From Tepidiformaceae bacterium (GTDB lineage Bacteria; Chloroflexota; Dehalococcoidia; Tepidiformales; Tepidiformaceae), in contig OY282446.1 in assembly GCA_958295975.1 (NCBI GenBank), positions 2,147,289 through 2,211,288 of the forward strand: 64,000 nt of DNA, read 5' to 3'. Under the pieces are notes generated by a model. It was not told the DNA's origin, ran no database searches, and saw only the letters and a program-made list of their open reading frames with translations. A program made the position numbers and the translations under genes. Shown here piece after piece: positions 7,916 to 17,746 of the stretch. How positions within the stretch are numbered: position 1 is the first letter of the stretch; every line of letters begins with the position of its first letter.

Positions 7916-8988
7916 GCCGTGGCCCGCAGCCGCGCCGTCTCTTCCGCCGCCGCCACCGCGTCGATGATGTCGTCCAGGTTCCCGTCCAGCCGGTCCGGCA
8001 GGTTGTGCACGGTCAGCCCCACGCGGTGGTCGGTGATGCGGTCCTGGGGGAAGTTCCAGGTGCGTATCTTCTCGCTGCGGTCGCCGCTGCCCACCTGCGT
8101 GCGCCGCTCGTCGCCGAGCTCGCGCTCCTGCTTCTCGCGCTCCATGTCCAGCAGGCGCGAGCGCAGCACGGTCATGGCGCGGACGCGGTTCTTCAGCTGC
8201 GAGCGCTCGTCCTGGCACACGACCACCTGGCCCGTGGGCAGGTGCGTGAGGCGCACGGCGGTGGCCACCTTGTTCACGTTCTGCCCGCCCGCGCCGGAGG
8301 CGTGGAAGATGTCGACGCGCAGGTCCTTTTCGGCGATCGCCACCTCCACCTCCGCGGCCTCGGGCAGCACGGCCACGGTGGCGGTGGAGGTGTGGATGCG
8401 CCCCTGCGCCTCCGTTTCGGGCACGCGCTGCACGCGGTGGACGCCGCTCTCGTACTTGAGCCGCGAGAAGGCGCCTTCCCCGTTCACGCTGAAGATGGCC
8501 TCGCGGAAGCCGCCGAGGCCCGTCTCCGAGACGCTGACGAGCTGCGTGCGCCAGCCGCGGCGCTCGCTGTAGCGGTGGTAGGCGCGGAAGAGGTCCTGCG
8601 CGAAGAGCGCGGCCTCCTCGCCGCCCGCGCCCGCGCGAATCTCCATGATCACGTTGCGGTCGTCGCGGGCGTCACGGGGCAGGAGGGCGCGCGGGATCTC
8701 GGCGTCGAGGGCGTCGAGGCGCTCGCCCGCGGCCTCCGCCTCGGCCTCCGCCAGCTCGCGCAGATCGGGGTCGTCCTCGGCCAGCAGGGCGCGGGCCTCG
8801 TCGCGCGCGCGCTCGGCCTCGCGGTAGCGGTCGAGCAGTTCGACGGCGGGGGCGATGCCGGCGCGCTCCCGCGCGAGGCGCGCGACCCGGTCGTAGTCGG
8901 AGGCCACGTCGGGGCGGCCCATCTCCTCCGTGATCGCGTCGTAGCGCGTCCGCAGCCCGTCGAGGCGGCGGCGCACTGCTTCATCCAT
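7912..8988 (-). CDS. prfA: Peptide chain release factor 1
   Basis: RF1, 358 residues, terminating translation at UAA and UAG. The codon-recognition tripeptide is of the RF1 PxT type (VPETEAQGRIHTS) and not the SPF of RF2; the hydrolysis motif is GAGGQNVNK. The N-terminal helical domain is rich in Glu/Arg/Ala as usual. ATG at 8988 overlaps the hisS 3' end by 8 bp. Its partner methylase prmC follows directly. Confidence 0.96.
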   Translation of the reverse strand: MDEAVRRRLDGLRTRYDAITEEMGRPDVASDYDRVARLARERAGIAPAVELLDRYREAERARDEARALLAEDDPDLRELAEAEAEAAGERLDALDAEIPRALLPRDARDDRNVIMEIRAGAGGEEAALFAQDLFRAYHRYSERRGWRTQLVSVSETGLGGFREAIFSVNGEGAFSRLKYESGVHRVQRVPETEAQGRIHTSTATVAVLPEAAEVEVAIAEKDLRVDIFHASGAGGQNVNKVATAVRLTHLPTGQVVVCQDERSQLKNRVRAMTVLRSRLLDMEREKQERELGDERRTQVGSGDRSEKIRTWNFPQDRITDHRVGLTVHNLPDRLDGNLDDIIDAVAAAEETARLRATA

Positions 8989-10282
8989 GGCGCCAGTGTG
9001 GGGCGGGCGGGGCTTGCGCGCCCGCGATGCGCGCGGCCAGCTCGTCGAGGGGGGCTTCCTCCTGCCCGCCGTCGCCGCGCAGGTCCTTGATGGCGGCGGT
9101 CCCGCGGGCCAGTTCCTCCGCGCCGATGATGACGGCCACGCGCGCGCCGCTGGCGTTGGCGCGCCGCAGCTGGGCGCGCAGGGAGCGTCCGGCCTCGCCC
9201 GTGACGGCGGCGATCCCGCATGCGCGCAGCCGTGAGGCCGCGCGCACGGCGGCGCGCGCCGCGCCCTCGCCCGCGTGCGCCACGAAGGCGTCGGGCGCGG
9301 GCGGCGCGGGCGCGTCCACGCCCTGGCGCTTCATCTCGATGACGATGCGTTCGAGGCCCGTGGCGAAGCCGACGGCGGGCGTGGGCGGGCCGCCCAGCGT
9401 CTCCATCAGGCCGTCGTAGCGCCCGCCCGCGCCGATCGAGCTCTGCGCGCGCCCGTCGCCCGTTGGCGCGATCTCCCAGACGGTGCGGTTGTAGTAGTCG
9501 AGGCCGCGCACGAGCAGGGGGTCCACCACGTGGGGCACACCCGCCGCGTCCAGCGCCTCGCGCACGGCGGCGAAGTGGGCGGCGGCGTCCTCGCTCAGCT
9601 GGTCGACGATGGCGGGCGCGCCCTCGCGCAATTCGCGGTCGCGCTCGTCGTTGCTGTCGAGCAGGCGCAGGGGGTTCCGCTCCAGCCGTCGCTGGCTGTC
9701 GGGCGAAAGGCGCTCGCGCAGGGGGCGGTAGTGGGCGCGCAGCCGTTCGAGGTAGGCGCGGCGCGGCCCGATGTCGTCGATGCTGCCGAGGCGCACCTCC
9801 AGATCGCGCAGGCCGAGCCGCTCGTACAGGCGCCAGTTCAGCTCGATCAGCTCGGCGTCGGCCAGCGCCCCGGCGGAGCCGATGGCCTCGCAGTCGAACT
9901 GCGTGAACTGGCGCAGGCGGCCCAGCTGGGGGCGGCTGTAGCGGAACATGCGCGCGGTGGCGTAGAGGCGCACGGGCTGCGGGCGGCTGGCCATGCCGTG
10001 CTCCAGCCAGGCGCGGCAGATGGCGGGCGTGGCCTCGGGCGTGAGGGAGAGGGCCTCGCCGCCGCGGTCCTCGAAGGCGTACATCTCCTTCTCGACGATG
10101 TCGGTGGTGTCGCCCGTGCCCTTCTCGAAGAGGGCGGCGGCCTCGAAGGAGGGCGTGTCGATGCGCTCGTAGCCGAAGAGGCGCGCGGTTTCGCCCGCCG
10201 CCGCCTCGATCAGGCGCCAGCGGGGCTGGTCCTCGGGGAGCACGTCCTCCGTGCCCCGCGGCGTCTGGAACCGTGCGTTCAT
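8981..10282 (-). CDS. hisS: Histidyl-tRNA synthetase
   Basis: Class II synthetase, 433 residues. Motif 1 region includes FQTPRGTEDVLP, motif 2 is RMFRYSRPQLGRLRQFTQFD with its Arg, and histidine-specific signatures LVRGLDYYNRTVWEI and GAGGRYDGL are present; motif 3 is VGFATGLERI. The C-terminal anticodon-binding domain carries VIIGAEELARG. ATG at 10282 is preceded by GGGAG at good spacing and a TATGCT -10 candidate, making it the head of the hisS-prfA-prmC-HAD operon, divergent from relA. Confidence 0.95.
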   Translation of the reverse strand: MNARFQTPRGTEDVLPEDQPRWRLIEAAAGETARLFGYERIDTPSFEAAALFEKGTGDTTDIVEKEMYAFEDRGGEALSLTPEATPAICRAWLEHGMASRPQPVRLYATARMFRYSRPQLGRLRQFTQFDCEAIGSAGALADAELIELNWRLYERLGLRDLEVRLGSIDDIGPRRAYLERLRAHYRPLRERLSPDSQRRLERNPLRLLDSNDERDRELREGAPAIVDQLSEDAAAHFAAVREALDAAGVPHVVDPLLVRGLDYYNRTVWEIAPTGDGRAQSSIGAGGRYDGLMETLGGPPTPAVGFATGLERIVIEMKRQGVDAPAPPAPDAFVAHAGEGAARAAVRAASRLRACGIAAVTGEAGRSLRAQLRRANASGARVAVIIGAEELARGTAAIKDLRGDGGQEEAPLDELAARIAGAQAPPAPHWRHG

Positions 10283-10313
10283 GCCGCTCCCGTCCCCTAA
10301 GTGGCGTCGGTGC

Positions 10314-10320
10314 TAGCATA
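10314..10320. promoter_or_regulatory. Shared divergent -10 elements, hisS / relA
   Basis: TAGCAT (plus, 10314–10319) and TATGCT (minus, 10320–10315) overlap almost completely in the 80-base space between hisS and relA. No convincing -35 is seen on either side. RNA polymerase would have to choose one direction at a time, which could link the two genes' expression. Confidence 0.4.
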
Positions 10321-10362
10321 GGGCGCGGGCCGTCCGATGAGAAAGCGCGCGGGAGCGAAGGG

Positions 10363-12555
10363 GTGAGCGCCCTGCCGGATTTGGGGGAATCCACCGGGGC
10401 CGCGGCCCTGCTTGAGCGCGTGCGCGCCTACCTGCCCGAGGAGCGCATCCCCCTCATCGCCGAGGCCTGCGCGTTCGCGGCGGAAAGCCACGCGGGCCAG
10501 CTGCGGCGCACGGGCGAGCCCTACGTCACCCACCCCGTCGAGGTCACGCGCCTCGTGGCCGGGCTGGAGCTGGACCAGGCCTCCATCATCGCCGCCCTGC
10601 TGCACGACGTGCAGGAGGACTGCGGCGTGGCCAACGCCGAGATCGCGGCGCGCTTCGGCGCGGACGCCGCCCGCCTCGTGGAGGGGCTGACCAAGCTCGA
10701 CCGGCTGCCCCTGCGCGTGGGCGACGAGGACGGCGGCGACGCGCAGGCGCGCAACCTGCGCAAGATGCTGCTGGCCATGGCGGCGGACGTGCGCGTCGTG
10801 CTCATCAAGCTGTGCGACCGCCTGCACAACATGCGCACGCTCTGGGCCCTGCGTCCGGAGAAGCAGCGGCGCATCGCGCGCGAGACGATGGACATCTTCG
10901 CGCCGCTGGCCACGCGCCTCGGCATCTGGCAGATCAAGTGGGAGCTGGAGGACCTCGCCTTCCGCTACCTCGAACCGGAGCGCTACCAGGAGATCGCCGC
11001 GCGCCTCGACGCCACCCGCCTGGCGCGCGAGCGCTACATCGAGGACGTGGCCGCGGGCCTGCGCGTGCAGCTCGACGACGCCCGCATCGGGGCCGAGGTC
11101 ACGGGCCGCGCCAAGCACATCTACTCCATCCACGAGAAGGCGCGGCGCTACGGGCGGCAGGCCAAGTCGTTCGACCAGATCTACGACCTGCTGGCCCTGC
11201 GCGTGCTGGTGAAGGACGTGCCCGGCTGCTACGCCGCGCTGGGCGTGGTGCATGCCACCTGGCGGCCCCTGCCGGGGCAGTTCGACGACTACATCGCCAG
11301 CCCCAAGGCGAGCATGTACCAGTCGCTGCACACCACCGTCATCGGCCCCGGCGCGCGCCCCCTCGAGGTGCAGATCCGCACGCGCGAGATGCATCGCCTG
11401 GCCGAGTACGGCGTGGCCGCCCACTGGCGCTACAAGGGCGGCGGCGAGCGCACCGGCGAGGACGAGGAGCGCATCGCCTGGCTGCGCCAGCTGCTGGAAT
11501 GGCAGCGCGAGCTGGCCGGGGCGGAGGAGTTCGTCGAGAGCGTGAAGACGGACGTGTTCGACGACCAGGTGTTCGCGCTCTCCCCGCGCGGCGACGTGCT
11601 CGACCTGCCCGCCGGGGCCACGCCCCTCGATTTCGCCTACCGCATCCACACCGACCTCGGCCACCAGACCATCGGGGCCAAGGTGAACGGCCGGATGGCC
11701 CCGCTCAACGCCGCCCTGCAGAACGGCGACGTGGTCGAGATCATGCGCAGCCGTTCGCGCAACGGCCCCTCGCGTGACTGGCTGAGCGAGAGCCTCGGCT
11801 ACCTGCACACGACCAACGGACGGCAGAAGGTGCGCCAGTGGTTCCGCAAGCGCCAGCGCGCGGAGAGCGTGGAGCGGGGCCGCGAGATGCTGGAGCGCGA
11901 GATGCGCCGCCTCGCCCTCGACCTGAGCGACCACCAGGACGAGGTGCTGGCGCTCTATCCGGGCAAGAGCTGGGACGACCTGCTGGCCGCCATCGGCTAC
12001 GGCGACATCGGCGTGGAGTCGCTCACGCGCAAGGCCAGCGCCCTGCTGCAGCGGCGGGAGCGCGGCGAGGTGGACGAGATCGCGCTGGGGCGTCCCTCGG
12101 CGCGCGGGGACGGCCCCGGCCTGCGCGCCCTCGGCGTGAACGGCCTCGAAACCAGCCTCGCGCGCTGCTGCAAGCCCGTGCACGGCGACAGCGTGCGCGG
12201 CTACGTGACGCGCAGCCGCGGCGTCACCGTGCATCGCGCCGACTGCCACAACGTGCTGCACGAGCGCGAGCGCGACCGCCTCATCGACGTGGAGTGGGGC
12301 GGGGGCGAGGAGCGGCGCTACCCCGCCACCATCCAGGTGGACGCTTGGGACCGCGTGGGCCTGCTGCGCGACCTGAGCGCCATCGTGGCCGCCGAGGACG
12401 TGAACATGGTGGACGTGGCCACGACCCGCGCGGGCAACGGCACGGTGACCGTGCTGGCCACGCTGGAGACGAGCGGCATCGCCCAGATCTCGCGGCTGCT
12501 CACGCGCATGGAGACCATCCGCGGCGTGCGTAGCTGCCGCCGCACGGCGCGCTAG
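10363..12555 (+). CDS. RelA/SpoT-type (p)ppGpp synthetase/hydrolase
   Basis: Long RSH protein of 730 residues controlling the stringent response. Domain order: HD hydrolase (SHAGQ, then HDVQED at residues 81–86, ligands intact), synthetase (IYDLLALRVLV to VQIRTREMHRLAEYGVAAHW), TGS (VFALSPRGDVLDLPAGA), the zinc-finger-like CC/H/C region (LARCCKPV, then HRADCHN), and a C-terminal ACT. The motif that usually reads RFKD in bifunctional enzymes and EFDD in synthetase-only RelA reads QFDD here (306–309). GTG at 10363 follows GGAG/AAGGGG and removes an unconserved upstream extension. Its stop shares CTAG with the next, convergent gene. Confidence 0.94.
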   Translation: MSALPDLGESTGAAALLERVRAYLPEERIPLIAEACAFAAESHAGQLRRTGEPYVTHPVEVTRLVAGLELDQASIIAALLHDVQEDCGVANAEIAARFGADAARLVEGLTKLDRLPLRVGDEDGGDAQARNLRKMLLAMAADVRVVLIKLCDRLHNMRTLWALRPEKQRRIARETMDIFAPLATRLGIWQIKWELEDLAFRYLEPERYQEIAARLDATRLARERYIEDVAAGLRVQLDDARIGAEVTGRAKHIYSIHEKARRYGRQAKSFDQIYDLLALRVLVKDVPGCYAALGVVHATWRPLPGQFDDYIASPKASMYQSLHTTVIGPGARPLEVQIRTREMHRLAEYGVAAHWRYKGGGERTGEDEERIAWLRQLLEWQRELAGAEEFVESVKTDVFDDQVFALSPRGDVLDLPAGATPLDFAYRIHTDLGHQTIGAKVNGRMAPLNAALQNGDVVEIMRSRSRNGPSRDWLSESLGYLHTTNGRQKVRQWFRKRQRAESVERGREMLEREMRRLALDLSDHQDEVLALYPGKSWDDLLAAIGYGDIGVESLTRKASALLQRRERGEVDEIALGRPSARGDGPGLRALGVNGLETSLARCCKPVHGDSVRGYVTRSRGVTVHRADCHNVLHERERDRLIDVEWGGGEERRYPATIQVDAWDRVGLLRDLSAIVAAEDVNMVDVATTRAGNGTVTVLATLETSGIAQISRLLTRMETIRGVRSCRRTAR

Positions 12556-12797
12556 GCGGCGTCCGCGCGCCGGGGCGGGCGCCGCGCGGAGAGGGGGACC
12601 GCGCGGCGCCGGCCGTCGGGGCGCATCCCGTCCCGAACGCGACGCGCCAGCCACCGCCCCGGGCCCCGGCGGAGGCCCGCCCGCATCCCCGCCGACGCCG
12701 CCGGGCGGAGCACCGCCGCGAACAGCGCCGTCGCCGTTCCGACGAGCAGGACATCGAAGACGATCGTGGGAAGCAGGTTGACCATGGCCACGTACAT
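12552..12797 (-). CDS. Possible small membrane protein
   Basis: Not recognised; weakly supported. About 81 residues from ATG 12797: one hydrophobic helix (LLPTIVFDVLLVGTATALFA) followed by a very Arg-rich tail. It lies between relA (convergent, stops interlock in CTAG) and the comM-like gene (same strand, upstream). A nearly consensus promoter lies 20 bases upstream, the main reason to list it. No Shine–Dalgarno is visible, and ATG 12785 is an alternative start. If it is not a gene, the 12556–12863 stretch is empty apart from that promoter. Confidence 0.4.
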   Translation of the reverse strand: MYVAMVNLLPTIVFDVLLVGTATALFAAVLRPAASAGMRAGLRRGPGRWLARRVRDGMRPDGRRRAVPLSARRPPRRADAA

Positions 12798-12816
12798 CCG
12801 TTCGAGAGGTGCGCGC

Positions 12817-12845
12817 ATTCTGGGGGAACGCGCGTTCGTTGTCAA
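12817..12845 (-). promoter_or_regulatory. Near-consensus promoter for the small membrane protein
   Basis: TTGACA (12845–12840), a 17-base spacer and CAGAAT (12822–12817) on the minus strand, the best -35/-10 pair in the window. It points toward the small ORF at 12552–12797 and sits just past the comM stop. Confidence 0.5.
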
Positions 12846-12863
12846 ACGGGCGTTCGGCGGGGG

Positions 12864-14387
<1,524 letters not shown>

Positions 14388-14430
14388 GGGCGCAGTGTGG
14401 CCGATCGCGGGCCGCGCGGGCAACCCGCGC

Positions 14431-16011
14431 CTACGCGCCCTCCGGCTCCGGCTCCGGCTCGGGCTCCAGCTCCGGCTCGGGCTCCGGCTCGGCGTCCGCG
14501 CGCGGCAGGTGGCGCGCGGGCAGGAAGCGCAGCACGGCCAGCGCGCCGGCGAACACGACGACCGCCGCCGCCGCCGCGCCGATGCCGAGAGCGTCGGTGA
14601 AGGCCTGCCCGGCGGCGGCGAACAGCTGCGCCCCGGCCTCGGCGGGCAGCTCGCCCGCCACGCGCACGGCGGCGCCCAGCGATTCGCCCGCCAGTTCCGC
14701 CGCGCGCGGGGGCAGGTCCGCCAGCCCGTCCTCCACGCGCGCGCGGTAGGCGGAGGCGAAGATGGAGCCGATGATGGCCACGCCCAGCGCGCCGCCCGCC
14801 TGCCGCGTCACGTCGTTCATGGCGGAGGCGACGCCCGCCTTGGCCTCGGGCACGGCCCCCATCACCGCGTCCGTGGAGGGGGCCATGATGTTGCCCATGG
14901 CGTAGGTGGTGAACAGCACGAAGCCGCCGAAGAGGAAGTAGGGCGTGTCCGGCTCGAAGGTGAGGATGAGCGAGAGCATGAGCGTGAGCAGCACCATGCC
15001 CCCGGCGACCACCGCCTTGGCCCCGAAGCGCGCCACCAGGCGGTCGCTCGTGCCCGCCCCGATCATCAAGCCCAGGCCCGCGGGCAGGATGGCGGCGCCC
15101 GCCTGCAGGGGGTCGTACCCCTTCACGAACTGCAGGTACTGGGTGGCCCCGAAGATGAAGCCGAAGAGGGCGAAGAAGGAGATGCCGATGGCCGCCGCGC
15201 CCATGGAGAAGCGCGGGTTGCGGAAGAAGGAGAAGTCGAGCATGGGGTGCGGGTTGCGAAGCTCCCAGAGGACGAAGGCGGCCGCCAGCAGGGCCGCGCC
15301 CGCGAACATGCCGACGACGAGGGGACTGCCCCAGCCCCGCTCCGGCGCCTCGATGACGGCGAAGACGAAAGCCGAGATCACGGCCACGGAGAGGACGTTG
15401 CCGGGCAGGTCGAGGGCGGCGGGCGCGGGGTCGCGGCTTTCGGGCACGAGCCAGAGGCCCGCCAGCAGCGCCACCGCCGCCACGGGCGCGTTCACGAGGA
15501 AGACGGAACCCCACCAGAAGGCCTCCAGCAGGGCCCCGCCGATGAGCGGCCCCATGCCGATGCCGAGGCCCGCCACCGCCGACCAGATGCCGATGGCGCG
15601 GCCCCGCTCCTCGCGCGGGAAGACGTCGGTGATGATGGAGAGGGTGGAGGGCATGATCATGGCCGCGCCCAGCCCCATCAGCGCGCGCAGCGCGATCAGC
15701 TGGGCGCTCGTCTGCGAGAAGGCGGCCAGCGCGCTGGCGGCGGCGAAGAGCACGATGCCGATCTGCAGCAGCCGCTTGCGCCCCACGCGGTCGCCCAGCG
15801 AGCCCATCACCAGCAGCAGCCCGGCGAAGACGAGCACGTAGGAGGCCACCATCCACTGCAGCTCGGAGGCGGTGGCGTCGAACTCCCGCTGCAGGGTGGG
15901 GATGGCCACGTTCAGGATGGTGTTGTCCAGCCCGATGATGACGAGGCTCAGCGAGAGCGTGGCCAGCGTGAACCAGCGCAAGCGGTACGTGCGGTCGGCG
16001 GGCGCTTCCAT
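14431..16011 (-). CDS. DHA2-family (14-helix) MFS drug exporter
   Basis: 526-residue EmrB/QacA-type proton-coupled efflux transporter in the cytoplasmic membrane. The family motifs are clear: LDNTILNVAIP in helix 1, the GSLGDRVGRKR loop (motif A), and GMGPLIGGALLEAFWWGSVF in helix 5 (motif C, antiporter). The C-terminal tail, encoded at 14434–14500, is an acidic run of Glu-Pro dipeptides. ATG at 16011 follows GGAGG closely. It is divergent from the ThuA-like gene; substrate unknown. Confidence 0.9.
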   Translation of the reverse strand: MEAPADRTYRLRWFTLATLSLSLVIIGLDNTILNVAIPTLQREFDATASELQWMVASYVLVFAGLLLVMGSLGDRVGRKRLLQIGIVLFAAASALAAFSQTSAQLIALRALMGLGAAMIMPSTLSIITDVFPREERGRAIGIWSAVAGLGIGMGPLIGGALLEAFWWGSVFLVNAPVAAVALLAGLWLVPESRDPAPAALDLPGNVLSVAVISAFVFAVIEAPERGWGSPLVVGMFAGAALLAAAFVLWELRNPHPMLDFSFFRNPRFSMGAAAIGISFFALFGFIFGATQYLQFVKGYDPLQAGAAILPAGLGLMIGAGTSDRLVARFGAKAVVAGGMVLLTLMLSLILTFEPDTPYFLFGGFVLFTTYAMGNIMAPSTDAVMGAVPEAKAGVASAMNDVTRQAGGALGVAIIGSIFASAYRARVEDGLADLPPRAAELAGESLGAAVRVAGELPAEAGAQLFAAAGQAFTDALGIGAAAAAVVVFAGALAVLRFLPARHLPRADAEPEPEPELEPEPEPEPEGA

Positions 16012-16087
16012 CGGTCCTCCGGCGGCGGGAGGCGAAGGCCCGCGGCGGGCGCAGTCTACGCCTTCCCACGGACGCCGCCGCGCCCGC

Positions 16088-16133
16088 TAGAATGGGCGCG
16101 CGAAACCGGATGAGCCGGAGGAGGAAGCCATGA
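16088..16133 (+). promoter_or_regulatory. -10 element and leader of the ThuA-like gene
   Basis: TAGAAT (16088–16093) is a good -10. The leader holds a seven-codon frame, ATG 16110 to TGA 16133 (MSRRRKP), whose TGA overlaps the gene's ATG by ATGA, and GGAGGAGGAAG, the gene's own strong ribosome binding site. No clear -35. Confidence 0.45.
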
Positions 16134-16957
16134 GCCCCATCGATGTCCTGCTCGCCTCGAAAGGCCACCCCTTCCAGCGGGAGCCCTTCTTCAAGATGTT
16201 CGACGCCTTCCAGCAGGAGGGCGATATCGGCAGCTGGACGCACGTGGAACAGCCCGCCGCCCAGCTCTTCTTCAACCCCGAGAACGCCGCGCCCTACGAC
16301 TGCATCGTGGACTACTCGATGCCGGGCGTCTTCGGCGTGGGCGGCCCGCCCGATCCGCCCGACGAGCTGAAGGACGGCTACCGGCGGCTCACGGAGGCGG
16401 GCAAGGGCCTCGTCATGATCCACCACAACATCTGCTCGTGGCCCGCGTGGGAGGAGTACGCCGAGATCATCGGCGGGCGCTTCTTCTACAACCCGGGCAG
16501 CCTGCGCGGCGTGGAGTACCCCGACTCCGGCTACCTGCTGGCCGCCAACCACACCTGCTCGGTGGTCGAGCCCGACCACCCCGTGGTCGAGGGCGTGGAG
16601 CCGGACTTCGAGCTGCAGGACGAGATCTACCTCGCGCCCTACTTCGAGGACAGCGTGGTGCCGCTCGTGCGCAGCGATTTCGAGTTCACCTACAAGAACT
16701 TCTTCTCGCCCTCGCTGGTGGTGAACCACGGGCGCATGTACGAGCGGGGGGAGTGGACGCATCCGCCCACGCCCAACCTCGTGGTGTGGGCCAAGCACTA
16801 CCGCAACAGCCCCATTGTCTACGTGCAGGCGGGCGACGTGCCCACTTCCTACAACAACGCCAACTACCGCAAGCTGCTCTCGAACGCCATCAAGTGGGTC
16901 TCCTCGGAAGAGGCGCACGCGTGGGCGCGCGAGCGCAACGCCGCCGCCGTTTCCTGA
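16130..16957 (+). CDS. ThuA-domain (class I amidotransferase-like) protein
   Basis: 275-residue protein of the ThuA/trehalose-utilisation-like fold. Typical segments are the N-terminal strand IDVLLASKGHPFQ, the IVDYSMPG strand, GLVMIHHNICSWPAW (the family's hIHxx region), DHPVVEGVEPDFELQDEIYL and the C-terminal NYRKLLSNAIKW. In characterised relatives the fold takes part in sugar metabolism, but no glycoside genes lie nearby and the function here is open. GGAGGAAG precedes ATG 16130. The small zinc-motif gene follows 18 bases later and is probably co-transcribed. Confidence 0.8.
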   Translation: MSPIDVLLASKGHPFQREPFFKMFDAFQQEGDIGSWTHVEQPAAQLFFNPENAAPYDCIVDYSMPGVFGVGGPPDPPDELKDGYRRLTEAGKGLVMIHHNICSWPAWEEYAEIIGGRFFYNPGSLRGVEYPDSGYLLAANHTCSVVEPDHPVVEGVEPDFELQDEIYLAPYFEDSVVPLVRSDFEFTYKNFFSPSLVVNHGRMYERGEWTHPPTPNLVVWAKHYRNSPIVYVQAGDVPTSYNNANYRKLLSNAIKWVSSEEAHAWARERNAAAVS

Positions 16958-16975
16958 GGCGGGGAAGGAACGAAC

Positions 16976-17266
16976 ATGGCCGGCAACGTCATCCACGAGA
17001 ACCTCGCCCGCTTCGCCTGCGGCCCCGGCGGCCACGACTTCGGCGACGGGAACCAGTGCGCCGCCTGCGGCAAGCGGGAGACGCCCCACCTGACCTGCAT
17101 CTTCTGCGAGCAGGACGGCGTCGAGCGCTACGGCGGCGTCTGCGACGAGCACACCGTCGCCAACGGCGAGCGCTCGGCCACGGGCCCCATCTGCGGGAAC
17201 TGCCACGTGGTCGTCTACGACAAGGATCGCGACAGCGGCGGCTGGAAGCTGCCCATCGAGGCCTGA
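16976..17266 (+). CDS. Small Cys/His-rich, probably zinc-binding protein
   Basis: Not recognised. The 96-residue product has four CxxC/H-type pairs in a row: CAAC (after GDGNQ), CIFC, CDEH and CGNC, plus an earlier Cys/His near residues 15–20. This spacing suggests two zinc-ribbon-like sites. No signal peptide or membrane helix. GGGAAGGAA precedes ATG 16976, and the gene follows the ThuA-like gene by 18 bases. Confidence 0.7.
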   Translation: MAGNVIHENLARFACGPGGHDFGDGNQCAACGKRETPHLTCIFCEQDGVERYGGVCDEHTVANGERSATGPICGNCHVVVYDKDRDSGGWKLPIEA

Positions 17267-17272
17267 CGCCCG

Positions 17273-17315
17273 GCGGTTCGGCGCGGCGCGGGTTGGCCGT
17301 GTCGCGCCGAACCGC
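17273..17315 (+). terminator. 13-bp inverted repeat after the zinc-motif gene
   Basis: Perfect 13-base arms GCGGTTCGGCGCG (17273–17285) and their complement (17303–17315) around a 17-base loop, starting 7 bases after a stop codon. There is no T-run, so it could be an atypical terminator. The tRNA-Asp -10 begins at its end, so a regulatory role is also possible. Confidence 0.45.
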
Positions 17316-17321
17316 TACGAT
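17293..17321 (+). promoter_or_regulatory. Candidate promoter of tRNA-Asp
   Basis: TTGGCC (17293–17298), 17 bases, then TACGAT (17316–17321), ending 21 bases before the tRNA 5' end. The -35 lies within the loop of the preceding inverted repeat. Confidence 0.4.
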
Positions 17322-17342
17322 CATGCGCGGACGCATGCCCGC

Positions 17343-17419
17343 GGCCCCGTGGTGTAGCGGCCTAACACGCCACCCTGTCAAGGTGGAGATCGTCGGTTCA
17401 AATCCGATCGGGGTCGCCA
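17343..17419 (+). tRNA. tRNA-Asp (GTC), CCA encoded
   Basis: Full cloverleaf: acceptor GGCCCCG (17343–17349) pairs with CGGGGTC (17409–17415, one G·U); D-stem GTGT/ACAC; anticodon stem CCACC/GGTGG with loop CTGTCAA; T-arm with GGTTCAAATCC. Anticodon GTC is at 17377–17379. Discriminator G73, expected for Asp, and CCA are encoded. Confidence 0.97.
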
Positions 17420-17459
17420 GCAGGCTCATCCCGCCCGCCGCGCGGAGGGGGAACGGACC

Positions 17460-17615
17460 GTGAAGCGCCTGCTGCAGCCGCTCATCCGCATCCTGGCCTT
17501 CGTGGACGGCGTCATCGAGAGCGTCGTGCGCCCGCACCAGCTGCGGAACCGGACGCTGGACCGCCTCGGCACGACCGGCGCGCCGCCGCCCAATCGCCGT
17601 CCGCCCCGCCGCTAG
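17460..17615 (+). CDS. Small basic hypothetical protein, 51 residues
   Basis: Not recognised. GTG 17460 follows GGAGGGGGAA with good spacing. The N-terminal half (VKRLLQPLIRILAFVDGVIE) could form an amphipathic helix, and the C-terminal half is basic and Pro-rich (GAPPPNRRPPRR). It lies 41 bases after tRNA-Asp and may be read from the same transcript. Evidence is the ribosome binding site and helix pattern only. Confidence 0.45.
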   Translation: MKRLLQPLIRILAFVDGVIESVVRPHQLRNRTLDRLGTTGAPPPNRRPPRR

Positions 17616-17665
17616 CGCCCCCGCCCGGCGTGGTTGCGCGCCGCTCAGACAGATCCGCCGGTTTC

Positions 17666-17706
17666 AAAGTGTATGTTCATTTAGAATTGTCAAAGTCGTA
17701 CACTTT
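17666..17706. repeat. Inverted repeat 1 flanking the fic gene
   Basis: Arms AAAGTGTATG (17666–17675) and CGTACACTTT (17697–17706), one mismatch, with a 21-base loop. The same architecture (10-base arms, 21-base loop) recurs at 18806–18846. A/T-rich against the surroundings. Confidence 0.8.
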
Positions 17707-17715
17707 CTCTTCGCG

Positions 17716-17742
17716 CCCCGAAAGTGTACGGTTCTTTTGAAT
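17716..17742 (+). repeat. 27-bp direct repeat, copy 1 (fic upstream side)
   Basis: Begins CCCCGAAAGTGTACGG and ends CTTTTGAAT; identical over 27 bases to 18801–18827. It ends 4 bases before the fic ATG, so it occupies the promoter/leader position and contains one AAAGTGTACG half-site of the inverted repeat. Confidence 0.85.
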
Positions 17743-17746
17743 TCGC

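Noticed and set aside
14434-14500. Phase-variable repeat at the DHA2 transporter C-terminus
   Set aside because: The Glu-Pro tract is encoded by imperfect 6-base units in frame; slippage would change length but not frame, and the tail is dispensable-looking.
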